From Synechococcus sp. MU1617 (lineage in GTDB: Bacteria; Cyanobacteriota; Cyanobacteriia; PCC-6307; Cyanobiaceae), in the NCBI RefSeq assembly GCF_020514235.1, contig NZ_VTLB01000001.1, forward strand, positions 496,001 through 560,000: a stretch of 64,000 nt of DNA, read 5' to 3'. Under the pieces are notes generated by a model. It was not told the DNA's origin and made no database searches. It saw only the letters and a list, made by a program, of their open reading frames with translations. Positions 57,163 through 64,000 of the stretch are shown here, one piece after another. The stretch's first letter is position 1, and every line of letters starts with the position of its first letter. Both the position numbers and the translations under genes were made by a program.

Positions 57163-57777
57163 ATGTTGAAAACGACGTACCAATACGAACAGACCGCAGC
57201 ACGGCTGGTGGTGGAAGGCTTTCCCGACCTCTCCGCCGACCATTCCAATGAGGCGATCGGCATCCTGTCGTCTTGGCGGCTGCAGTTGGTCGGAGCACCG
57301 GAACTGGAAGGCACACGGGATCATCTCGAGGCTCTGATGGGAGCCGTGATGCCCTACGCCAGACATCGTTTGTCCGGTGTGCAGCGCCGTTTTGGCCAGG
57401 AGAGCGGTTTTGTGAGCATCGCGCCGGATCAGGCCAACCATCGGCTGGAACTTCGCAGCAGCAGAGAGGGCGTTGAGCCGCTGCAGCTCAAGCTCGATGA
57501 CGCCGAACTGGCCGATCTGGTGCGATGCCTCGATCGCTTGCGGCTGGACAGCCGGGTCAAGCTGACCTGGACATTCCCCGAGGACCGCCCCTTGAAGCGT
57601 CAGGAGATCGTCGATCGCGTTCCTCTACAGAAACGCCTTGGACCACCCCTTCTGGCTGGGGTCGCTCTGGCGTGCACCATCGCCACAGCATGGCTTGTTC
57701 CTCTGCCTCAGGAGCCCAAGGAGTCATCGCCGGCGCCCGCCCCCGTGGACAAGCCTGAAACGCAGTCCGAACGTTGA
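57163..57777 (+). CDS. DUF4335 family protein
   Basis: 204 residues. YQYEQTAARLVVEGFPDLSA, LQLVGAPELEGTRDHLEALM and LELRSSREGVEPLQLKLDDA, DLVRCLDRLRLD match DUF4335. A single C-terminal span (LLAGVALACTIATAWLVPL, residues 165-183) ends in a Pro-rich tail, so it is probably membrane-anchored. Partner of the DUF3038 gene. Confidence 0.83.
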   Translation: MLKTTYQYEQTAARLVVEGFPDLSADHSNEAIGILSSWRLQLVGAPELEGTRDHLEALMGAVMPYARHRLSGVQRRFGQESGFVSIAPDQANHRLELRSSREGVEPLQLKLDDAELADLVRCLDRLRLDSRVKLTWTFPEDRPLKRQEIVDRVPLQKRLGPPLLAGVALACTIATAWLVPLPQEPKESSPAPAPVDKPETQSER

Positions 57778-57836
57778 CGTGCAGGAAACACGCTTCAGAA
57801 TCGCCGCATTAACGGCTCACTGATCAGCACCATGCC

Positions 57837-58205
57837 ATGAGGAAGGCACGCCGTAGCAGCAAACTCGATCAACGACGGGTCTTCCGCCCCCGTCGTCGCT
57901 TTCCCTACGGCGCCGTCTTGCGTCAGTTCACGGTCGTCGTTCTGATGCTGGCTGCGGCAGCCGGGATCGCTGTGCTTCTTCATCAGTTGCCCCAGCAGGT
58001 CGACATCATGCTGCTGCTGAGCAAGGCCATCGATGATCTGATTGGCGGTGTTCAGCAACTGCTGGAAGCCATGCTTGGGCTCGCAGCCATCGTGCTGATC
58101 GCTGGCATCGTGCTCCTGGCCGGCATTCTCTTACTTGGTGCGCTCTGGAGGTTGATTCGCATGATCCGCCTGGTGATCTCGCCCCCCGCTCAAGGCCGGC
58201 GCTGA
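57837..58205 (+). CDS. Basic two-span membrane protein, 122 aa
   Basis: A very basic N-terminus (RKARRSSKLDQRRVFRPRRR) is followed by two spans (FTVVVLMLAAAAGIAVLLHQ and LLEAMLGLAAIVLIAGIVLL) and a basic end. The 3' end overlaps the convergent EF-hand gene by 16 nt. No family recognised. Confidence 0.6.
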   Translation: MRKARRSSKLDQRRVFRPRRRFPYGAVLRQFTVVVLMLAAAAGIAVLLHQLPQQVDIMLLLSKAIDDLIGGVQQLLEAMLGLAAIVLIAGIVLLAGILLLGALWRLIRMIRLVISPPAQGRR

Positions 58206-58654
58206 GGCGGAGCCAGAGAGCGCTGATGATTCCACAACTCCTCCAGCGTCACGGTTCCATCCCGATCACCATCCAAAACATTGAAGTTGCGACTGATCCA
58301 GGGGATGCGCTGGGCTTCCTCTGAATCCAAGCGAAGATTCCGGTCGCGGTCGGCCTGGCGGAAATGGCGCTTCAGGCGAGGGCCAGTGGGCGATGAATCC
58401 TGAAGACGTAGGTCCTTCAAGAGGAGATATGAGCGATTGTTCTGGCGTTTGAGCACACGGCTCAAGGCACGTCGACCCTGCACTTCCGAGGCATCCAATC
58501 GACCGTCTCTATTGACGTCCAAGCGGATGAACAGGGTTTCCATCCTGGTGCTGTAGACGCGCATGGTCTTGTCGCCCGGGGCGGCCTGCAACGCCATAGG
58601 ACTCAGAGCCAATGCCAACGGGCCGAGCACACGGATGGCTTTTGGCGCAGTCAT
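58190..58654 (-). CDS. Secreted EF-hand protein
   Basis: 154 residues with an export signal (IRVLGPLALALSPMALQAA). Three EF-hand-type calcium loops: LDVNRDGRLDASEV (about residues 45-58), ADRDRNLRLDSEEA (about 100-113) and LDGDRDGTVTLEEL (about 128-141). A periplasmic calcium sensor or buffer is a reasonable inference. Convergent with the basic membrane protein; divergent from the two-component system. Confidence 0.82.
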   Translation of the reverse strand: MTAPKAIRVLGPLALALSPMALQAAPGDKTMRVYSTRMETLFIRLDVNRDGRLDASEVQGRRALSRVLKRQNNRSYLLLKDLRLQDSSPTGPRLKRHFRQADRDRNLRLDSEEAQRIPWISRNFNVLDGDRDGTVTLEELWNHQRSLAPPQRRP

Positions 58655-58784
58655 ATCACCAGCCTATGGAGCATGAGCAGCTCTGACGATGACTGATGCA
58701 TGACAGTCGGCTGCTGAGCTGTGACTGGGTCCTACCGGGGAGGGACAGACGCCAGGCCACTGCATACCATCAGCCCATCCGCTG

Positions 58785-59516
58785 ATGGCCATGGCCAAGG
58801 ACACCATGATCTGGGTGGTGGACGACGACCCGGAACTGAGAAAGATGGTCGGCACCTACCTGATCGACCAGGGCTATGACGTGCGCAGCCTCTGCGATGT
58901 GAAGCAATTCGAGGCACGTCTGGAATGCCAACGCCCAGATCTGGTGGTCCTTGACCTGATGCTGCCTGGTGATGATGGGCTGACGGCTCTGCGAAGGCTG
59001 CGGGATGCCGGAGATGATCTCCCCGTGTTGATGCTCACCGCCCGCGCGGACGGTGTGGATCGGATTATTGGCCTTGAACAGGGGGCCGATGACTACCTGG
59101 CCAAACCGTTCTTGCCCAGAGAACTCACGGCTCGAATTGAAGCCGTGCTCCGGCGGCGCAATGCGATGCCAGCGGGAACACCGGTGGAAGGTGGGGAATG
59201 CATCCGCTTTGGCGACAACCAACTGGATCTCTCCGCCCGCACCTTGCTGCAGAACAACGAGCCGGTTGTGATCACCAGCGGTGAGTTCAGCCTTCTGGCC
59301 GCCTTTGTGAGCCATCCCCATCGCCCCCTCTCGCGGGAACGTCTGATCGAACTCGCCCGAGGTCCCGGCAGCGACACCGACAGCCGCAGCATGGATGTTC
59401 AGGTGTCGCGGGTGCGCAAGCTGGTGGAACCGGATCCAACCCGCCCCCGCTACGTGCAGACGGTTTGGGGGTATGGCTACGTCTTTGTGCCGGACGGCAC
59501 GCCGAGATCCCGCTGA
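58785..59516 (+). CDS. OmpR-family response regulator
   Basis: 243 residues. Receiver domain: IWVVDDDPELRKMVGTYL with the acidic pair, phospho-acceptor Asp in LVVLDLMLPGDDG, conserved Thr in MLTARAD and Lys in YLAKPFLPREL. C-terminal winged helix with TSGEFSLLAAFVSHPHRPLS, MDVQVSRVRKLV and YVQTVWGYGYVFV. ATG 58785, 58791 or 58806 could be the start. The partner kinase begins 1 nt after the stop. Not clearly RpaA or RpaB. Confidence 0.92.
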   Translation: MAMAKDTMIWVVDDDPELRKMVGTYLIDQGYDVRSLCDVKQFEARLECQRPDLVVLDLMLPGDDGLTALRRLRDAGDDLPVLMLTARADGVDRIIGLEQGADDYLAKPFLPRELTARIEAVLRRRNAMPAGTPVEGGECIRFGDNQLDLSARTLLQNNEPVVITSGEFSLLAAFVSHPHRPLSRERLIELARGPGSDTDSRSMDVQVSRVRKLVEPDPTRPRYVQTVWGYGYVFVPDGTPRSR

Positions 59517-59517
59517 G

Positions 59518-60843
59518 ATGCCTCGCCAACGGGGACTGACACGCGGACTTGCTCGCTTCGGCGCATGGGGGACAGCCCTCATGGCCTGTTGGATGCTGGC
59601 TCTGCTGCTGCTGCAGGTGCTGTTCGGCAGGCAACTGGAACGGATTCAGACGCTGCAATTGGGGCGGGACCTGGCGTTGAACATCCGCCTCACCGAACTA
59701 ACCCTGGAGCGTTACCCCCCTTCACTGATCAGCGAACTCACGGGCCTGGAACTCGTGGTGAGCGCACAACCAGCGGCGCCGGATCGAGAAAGCCAAGCTG
59801 CGGCCCAGCGGCGCCAAGAGCTGCGGCAGGTGCTCTGCTCTCGCCTCACGCACTGCCGTGAGCTCCGGCCTGCCCCGAGCAGGGCTGGCACGCCGGAGGC
59901 ATGGATTGAACTGTTCTCTCCGCTGGAACCAGTCTGGCTGCGCACACCCCTGCCCATGGCGCGCGCCTGGCCGCCTCCACCAACACTGCTGCTGCTGGCC
60001 CTGGTGGGCGCGACGGTGATGACCGGGGTGCTCTATCTGCTCCTCGATGTTGCCCGTCCTCTTCGAAAGCTTGAGGACGCTGTTTCTCGAGTGGGAGAAG
60101 ACATCAACCGCGAACCTGTCCCCGAACAAGGATCCGCTGAAGTACGGCGGATCTCCCGACGCTTCAACGCAATGGTGCACCGCCTGGCTGAAGGGGAAAA
60201 AGAGCGCGCCACGATGCTGGCCGGCATCGCCCACGATCTACGTGCACCTCTCACGCGGCTGCAGTTTCGGTTGTCGATGCCGGAGCTCAATTCCGAGGAA
60301 CGGACGCGTTGCCACAGCGATCTGGAGGCCCTAGAGCGCATTACAGGTCAGTTTCTGCTGTACGCCGGAGGCGGTGAACGGGAGGAAAGCGTTGAATGTC
60401 CACTGGATCAGTGGCTTGCTGAAACCGTGGCGGGCCAACCGAAGGACCAGCTTCAGCTCGAGCTCAGTCCGATCAGCTTGCCGATTCGGCCGGTCGCCCT
60501 GGGCCGCGCCGTGAGCAACCTGATCGACAACGCCTTCAGCCATGGCACCGCACCGGTTGTCGTTCGGCTGCGCAGGCGGGGAGCGGAGGTTGCCATTGAA
60601 GTGTGGGACCAGGGGCAGGGAATGCCCGCCAATGCCTGGGAACGAGCCCTGCAACCCTTTCAACGCCTGGATTCAGCGCGAGGGAGTCAAGGCCATTGCG
60701 GCCTTGGGCTGGCCATCGTGAACCATGTGGTCCGCACCCACGCTGGACGACTGAGTATTCGGCAGGGCAATGGCGATCCAGGCCGGTTTTCCGTGATCAT
60801 CACCCTGCCGGTGAAGGAGACGAAAATGCCAGACATTCCGTAA
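59518..60843 (+). CDS. EnvZ-like sensor histidine kinase
   Basis: 441 residues from ATG 59518. Span 1 near residues 14-34 (FGAWGTALMACWMLALLLLQ), a periplasmic sensor of about 125 residues with a Cys pair (LCSRLTHC), span 2 (TLLLLALVGATVMTGVLYLL), a HAMP domain, H-box MLAGIAHDLRAPLTRLQF, N-box LGRAVSNLIDNAFSHG, G1 EVWDQGQGMP, G2 GHCGLGLAIVNHV. Paired with the response regulator. Signal unknown. Confidence 0.92.
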   Translation: MPRQRGLTRGLARFGAWGTALMACWMLALLLLQVLFGRQLERIQTLQLGRDLALNIRLTELTLERYPPSLISELTGLELVVSAQPAAPDRESQAAAQRRQELRQVLCSRLTHCRELRPAPSRAGTPEAWIELFSPLEPVWLRTPLPMARAWPPPPTLLLLALVGATVMTGVLYLLLDVARPLRKLEDAVSRVGEDINREPVPEQGSAEVRRISRRFNAMVHRLAEGEKERATMLAGIAHDLRAPLTRLQFRLSMPELNSEERTRCHSDLEALERITGQFLLYAGGGEREESVECPLDQWLAETVAGQPKDQLQLELSPISLPIRPVALGRAVSNLIDNAFSHGTAPVVVRLRRRGAEVAIEVWDQGQGMPANAWERALQPFQRLDSARGSQGHCGLGLAIVNHVVRTHAGRLSIRQGNGDPGRFSVIITLPVKETKMPDIP

Positions 60844-60911
60844 AAAACCGGACTGGATCATCCCGGCAGATTGCATTGCTGGCAGAACTGAACTGGCGAT
60901 CCACCTGAAGC

Positions 60912-61826
60912 ATGAGCCAGCCCAGCGACCCTGACATGACAGCCGTCCTCGAGGCCATCGATCACTACAGCGATGGCGATGTCGACCAGCCGCAGGAAAT
61001 CATGGTGGAGCTGCAGGAGGGTTGTTCAAACAAGCACAAACCGCTGAACAAAAAGGTCTACGAAAAAGAGCTGGCCAAACTCCAGACGGAACTGGTGAAG
61101 ATGCAGTACTGGGTGAAAGCCACCGGCTTTCGCATGATCATCCTGTTTGAAGGGCGGGACGCCGCAGGCAAGGGAGGATCGATCAAACGGCTGACGGAGC
61201 CCTTGAACCCCAGGGGATGCCGGGTGGTGGCCCTAGGCACACCTTCAGAGCATCAAAAAAGCCAATGGTATTTCCAGCGCTATGTGGAGCATTTCCCCAG
61301 TGCCGGAGAAATCGTTATCTTCGACCGGAGCTGGTACAACCGGGCCGGCGTGGAGAGGGTGATGGGCTTCGCAACACGCGAACAAGTGGAGCAGTTTTAT
61401 GTGTCGTGCCCACAGTTTGAGCAAATGCTGGTGCAGGACGGAATCCTGCTACTCAAATACTGGTTCTCCATCAACGATGACGAACAGGAGAAACGCTTTC
61501 AGGAACGCATTGATAACGAAGAGCGTCGCTGGAAGATGAGTCCGATGGACATCGAATCACGCAATCGCTGGGTGGAGTACTCGAAAGCGAAGGACATCAT
61601 GTTTTCCAAGACGCATATTCCGGAAGCCCCATGGTTCACCGTGGAGGCCAATGACAAGCGCCGCGCCCGCTTGAATTGCCTGCGCCACATCCTCAGCAAG
61701 GTGCCCTATGAAGACATGACACCTCCGCCCATCAAGATGCCGAAGCGTCCAAAGCAAGGCAGCTACAAACGACCTCCCTTTAACGAACAATTCTTTGTTC
61801 CCAACAACTATCCATACAAGAACTAA
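60912..61826 (+). CDS. ppk2: Polyphosphate kinase 2
   Basis: 304 residues. Walker A region ILFEGRDAAGKGGSIKRLTE, Walker B/lid region IFDRSWYNRAGVERVMGFAT, and FSINDDEQEKRFQERIDNEE with WKMSPMDIESRNRWVEYSKA identify PPK2 (class I type, one domain). It uses polyphosphate to phosphorylate nucleoside diphosphates or makes polyphosphate. It lies 68 nt after the kinase gene. Confidence 0.94.
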   Translation: MSQPSDPDMTAVLEAIDHYSDGDVDQPQEIMVELQEGCSNKHKPLNKKVYEKELAKLQTELVKMQYWVKATGFRMIILFEGRDAAGKGGSIKRLTEPLNPRGCRVVALGTPSEHQKSQWYFQRYVEHFPSAGEIVIFDRSWYNRAGVERVMGFATREQVEQFYVSCPQFEQMLVQDGILLLKYWFSINDDEQEKRFQERIDNEERRWKMSPMDIESRNRWVEYSKAKDIMFSKTHIPEAPWFTVEANDKRRARLNCLRHILSKVPYEDMTPPPIKMPKRPKQGSYKRPPFNEQFFVPNNYPYKN

Positions 61827-61839
61827 ACAAGGGAGCTCA

Positions 61840-61962
61840 ATGGAATGGGAGCGGGCCAAGAAGCACGTCAATAAATCAAGCTCCACTCGCAAAGATTGTT
61901 TTAGAGATTCCAACCAACCCATCGATCTGCCGCCTTCAGACAGACCGATGAGTTTCGCCTAA
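61840..61962 (+). CDS. Possible small ORF, 40 aa
   Basis: ATG 61840 has a good AGGGAG site at ideal spacing; the 40-residue product (MEWERAKKHVNKSSSTRKDC...) is basic and hydrophilic without a recognisable motif. It lies just after ppk2. It may be a chance ORF. Confidence 0.3.
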   Translation: MEWERAKKHVNKSSSTRKDCFRDSNQPIDLPPSDRPMSFA

Positions 61963-61993
61963 GCCAAAGCCATCGAAATCCGTTTAATCCAAC

Positions 61994-62305
61994 TCAATAC
62001 ACAAACCAGCAAAACAAATAGACGAGCAGCGACAAGCCAAACACCAACATTCCGGCCGATGTTTTAATCCTCATCCACTTTTTGTCCCACTTATAGGGAG
62101 CCATCACCACGATCGTAAAAAATGTCAAAGCGGCATACACAACTAAAGTGTGCTTGGGATGCTCCTTGGCAACCAACATGCTGATGCCATGCCAAAAGAA
62201 GGTCAGCATCGAGGCATAGGATGAAATCGCTCCAAGGTTGTAAAGCAACTCTTTGCGCTTTTGGAGTTGCCCACTAATCCATTCTTGAAGGCGCATCAGG
62301 GACAT
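61994..62305 (-). CDS. Three-span membrane protein, 103 aa
   Basis: A cytoplasmic start (MRLQEWISGQLQKRKELLYN) is followed by three hydrophobic segments (NLGAISSYASMLTFFWHGIS, TLVVYAALTFFTIVVMAPYK, SAGMLVFGLSLLVYLFCWFV). It has low GC codons compared with its neighbours. No family recognised. Confidence 0.6.
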   Translation of the reverse strand: MSLMRLQEWISGQLQKRKELLYNLGAISSYASMLTFFWHGISMLVAKEHPKHTLVVYAALTFFTIVVMAPYKWDKKWMRIKTSAGMLVFGLSLLVYLFCWFVY

Positions 62306-62425
62306 CGAAGGGACGAGAACTTCAACTTAGCGATTGGATCTTTTAACTCACATTGCAAGGAATCCCCTCACCACATCGAGTGTCATGTGCAGCGGGCTTG
62401 AGCCCAGACAGCAGCACGCTTTAAG

Positions 62426-62689
62426 GTGACCAACCATCAAGTCCCCCAGGTTTTGCTCGCTTCCTGGCAAGTCCTAATGCGGTGTATCGCCAGCGCACTG
62501 TTCCTGGTGGCCCATGGCCTGCTGGTGCTGGAGCACATCACCATTGGGACGGCACTCCATGGGATTGCGGAGTTGTTCCTTGCCCCTTGGGCTCTGCGCC
62601 ACAAAGCCTGGGACATCATCGTGATCGGACTGATTTTCTGCGTCTTCGACCTGTGGGGAACGCTGCGCTTGACCGGCGCCCTGGTCTAA
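62426..62689 (+). CDS. Two-span membrane protein, 87 aa
   Basis: GTG start 62426. Segments ASALFLVAHGLLVLEHITIG and WDIIVIGLIFCVFDLWGTLR are hydrophobic, separated by a short helical loop with His residues. No family recognised. Convergent with the 36-residue microprotein 7 nt downstream. Confidence 0.55.
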   Translation: MTNHQVPQVLLASWQVLMRCIASALFLVAHGLLVLEHITIGTALHGIAELFLAPWALRHKAWDIIVIGLIFCVFDLWGTLRLTGALV

Positions 62690-62696
62690 GAGCCCC

Positions 62697-62807
62697 TCAG
62701 CCACTGAGCTGCTGGGACCAAAAACCAAAGAGCTGCCAAGACGACCAGAGGAACATCCCAAGGAAGACCCAGTTCAGCCAAGCGGGACGTCTGTCGTTTT
62801 CAAACAT
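62697..62807 (-). CDS. Membrane microprotein, 36 aa
   Basis: ATG 62807 with GAGAG just upstream; TGA at 62697-62699. The sequence MFENDRRPAWLNWVFLGMFL and WSSWQLFGFWSQQLSG has a charged start and one Trp/Phe-rich span with five Trp in 36 residues. It is too short for usual gene calls. It follows the ZIP-like gene on the same strand (48 nt gap). Size and topology resemble small photosystem subunits, but I find no match to a known one. Confidence 0.5.
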   Translation of the reverse strand: MFENDRRPAWLNWVFLGMFLWSSWQLFGFWSQQLSG

Positions 62808-62855
62808 CTCTCAAGACAGCGAGAAGGCGACACCTGACCTTATCGGTGCCGCCAG

Positions 62856-63593
62856 TCAATGACCATGGAGCAGGAGTTGAAGCAGCAACAGCGCTCCCAT
62901 CCCGCCACACCCCGCCAGCAGCCAGGGCAATCGAGCTTGCTGCAGATCAGGCAATTCGTCCCGAAACACCGCCATCAAGAGGCCTCCACCCAGAAACGCG
63001 GTTGCCGTCGCCAACGTGAGCGCATCAACTGGATGAAGCACAAAGGCATGCAGAAGCCCCAATACAAGAGCAGCACTTCCAAACCAGCGGTTGCGGCGGC
63101 GGAATCGCTGCGGATGATGCTCCGCTGCATAGCGATCCATCAACAGCACATGGGCACTGATCGCAACAGTGAACAAAACGCCATAACCCACGCCGGTTGT
63201 GATCAGTGACGGCAGGGAATAGGCATAGAGGTAATTGATGGCAGCAAAGTTGAAGAGCTGCAGCCAAACCGCGTAGGGCGGTGCCCCCTCTTTTTGCTTC
63301 ATCAGCACGTTCAAGCTGAAAACCACGAGCACGCCGCCCAGGGCAACCAGGAACAGCAAGGCTTCCACCAGAGGTGCAGGCACGTAATCGACGAGGCCTC
63401 GAATTTCTGAGAGTTCAGATCCGCCCGACGCCAACTCCGGCAGCAAATGGATGAACACGTAAGCCAAGCCGGCGCCCCCTCCAACGGACGCCCAGCGCTG
63501 CTGCTGAGGCTCTGGGCATGAGGCAACCCAAATGGCCAGCCAATGACAACTGCCTATCGCCAGGACACAGAGGAGCGCAATCAACCAGACCAC
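62856..63593 (-). CDS. Polytopic membrane protein, weakly ZIP-like
   Basis: 245 residues with about seven or eight spans. GGGAGLAYVFIHLLPELASG near residue 38 recalls the His-containing ZIP helix (H-L-L-P-E), and ISAHVLLMDRYAAEHHPQRF plus FRDELPDLQQARLPWLLAG near the end keep ZIP-like His and D/E-E-L-P features. The overall match is weak; it could equally be an unrelated family. Metal transport is only a suggestion. Confidence 0.55.
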   Translation of the reverse strand: MVWLIALLCVLAIGSCHWLAIWVASCPEPQQQRWASVGGGAGLAYVFIHLLPELASGGSELSEIRGLVDYVPAPLVEALLFLVALGGVLVVFSLNVLMKQKEGAPPYAVWLQLFNFAAINYLYAYSLPSLITTGVGYGVLFTVAISAHVLLMDRYAAEHHPQRFRRRNRWFGSAALVLGLLHAFVLHPVDALTLATATAFLGGGLLMAVFRDELPDLQQARLPWLLAGCGGMGALLLLQLLLHGH

Positions 63594-63757
63594 TGATCCC
63601 GATCAGCCCCTAAAAGTCTGAAGAGCGGCGACTGAAACGTCATCTGGTCTGGCTGGGGCAGATCAGCGCGCCCAAGCGTTCGCGATTCGCATCAGAACAC
63701 CGACATCCACAACCGGCATCTCTAGCTTCAAAAAATCCCAGCCGTCCGCTGCCCGCC

Positions 63758-63871
63758 ATGGCCATGCGATCCACCACGAAGGCAGCACTGCTTATGGCCA
63801 CTGTGCTGTCGCTTGGGGTCGTTCCCCCCGGTGTACGTGCTGGTGAAAAACTTCGAACAGCCTCTGTTTAA
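63758..63871 (+). CDS. Signal-peptide-only small ORF, 37 aa
   Basis: ATG 63758 (or 63764) opens MAMRSTTKAALLMATVLSLG and continues VVPPGVRAGEKLRTASV before TAA. The first 28 residues form a textbook export signal with an ARA-type cleavage site, but only about nine residues follow. Either a secreted peptide or the remnant of a truncated gene; the other two frames also stop within a few codons. Confidence 0.35.
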   Translation: MAMRSTTKAALLMATVLSLGVVPPGVRAGEKLRTASV

Positions 63872-63916
63872 ACCGATCAACTGACCTGATTCGTCATTGA
63901 TGCCGCGGCCGAAGCA

Positions 63917-64000
63917 TCACTTCGCCGAGGAACTCCAATCGGCCGAACGAAACGACACGTTGGCACCACCACTGCGTTTCAAGTCGTGCATGCCCTCCAA
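63917..64000 (-). CDS. Possible C-terminal end of a gene entering from the right
   Basis: On the minus strand the frame is open from the window edge to TGA at 63917-63919, giving 27 residues that end LKRSGGANVSFRSADWSSSA(K). The start lies outside the window. It is too short to identify and may be chance. Confidence 0.25.
   Translation of the reverse strand: MEGMHDLKRSGGANVSFRSADWSSSAK

Overview
The window looks like chromosome of a marine picocyanobacterium, most probably marine Synechococcus. It is GC-rich and densely packed, with short gaps and many ATGA/GTGA/TGATG gene overlaps. It carries chlH (chlorophyll synthesis), a high-light-inducible protein, cyAbrB, a pheophorbide-oxygenase-like Rieske protein, glucosylglycerol-phosphate phosphatase (stpA, marine osmolyte synthesis), and many families largely confined to cyanobacteria (CGLD27, DUF3318, DUF3386, DUF2811, DUF2949, DUF3038/DUF4335, DUF3721, DUF3764). 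I see no insertion sequence, prophage, CRISPR array or rRNA. One tRNA (initiator tRNA-fMet) is present.

Layout. 1-8.5 kb: a small minus operon ending in a DUF427 gene cut by the window edge, then small secreted or unknown proteins, a histone-deacetylase-fold amidohydrolase coupled to a PNPOx-like flavoprotein, a PiT-like membrane protein, a YkuD-like secreted protein, a 2OG-Fe(II) oxygenase, a CpdA-type phosphoesterase operon and a Fur-family regulator. 8.5-11.7 kb: a minus-strand run of stpA, an ArsS-like radical SAM enzyme and two DUF3721 proteins, one carrying 14 glycine-containing pentad repeats. 11.9-19.7 kb: a Rieske oxygenase, a glutathione S-transferase in AT-richer DNA, an undescribed dehydrogenase/sugar-kinase/DOMON gene run and a lytic transglycosylase. 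19.8-24.8 kb: metY-metA, alkB facing a DUF723-like gene, an AEC transporter and cyAbrB with its own terminator. 25.2-28.9 kb: a four-gene polar amino-acid ABC transporter. 29-35.7 kb: a SulP anion transporter with a PCMH flavoprotein, divergent from a CbiX chelatase with a His-rich tail; a gap holding two DnaA-box-like sequences; a DUF2811 protein; a GMC oxidoreductase; and tRNA-fMet. 35.7-38.2 kb: asparaginase, CGLD27, rsfS and DUF3318 in one operon.

38.3-48.6 kb: carB, a DUF3386 protein, a Na+/alanine symporter, an MsbA-type ABC exporter, an S4 RNA-binding protein, tpiA, folP and a GT60-like glycosyltransferase. 48.7-54.6 kb: chlH divergent from dapB, then a membrane protein and the Hlip gene. 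54.7-58.7 kb: a UbiH-like hydroxylase, DUF2949, apt opposite a DUF3038/DUF4335 pair, and an EF-hand protein. 58.8-64 kb: an OmpR/EnvZ-type two-component pair, ppk2, several small membrane proteins (one of only 36 residues) and a ZIP-like membrane protein.

Most of the window is core metabolism. The parts least explained by known biology are the DUF3721/pentad-repeat cluster beside the ArsS-like enzyme, the dehydrogenase-NahK-like kinase-DOMON run, the paired DnaA boxes at 33.35 kb, the eukaryote-like GlcNAc-transferase-family gene and several unannotated microproteins.
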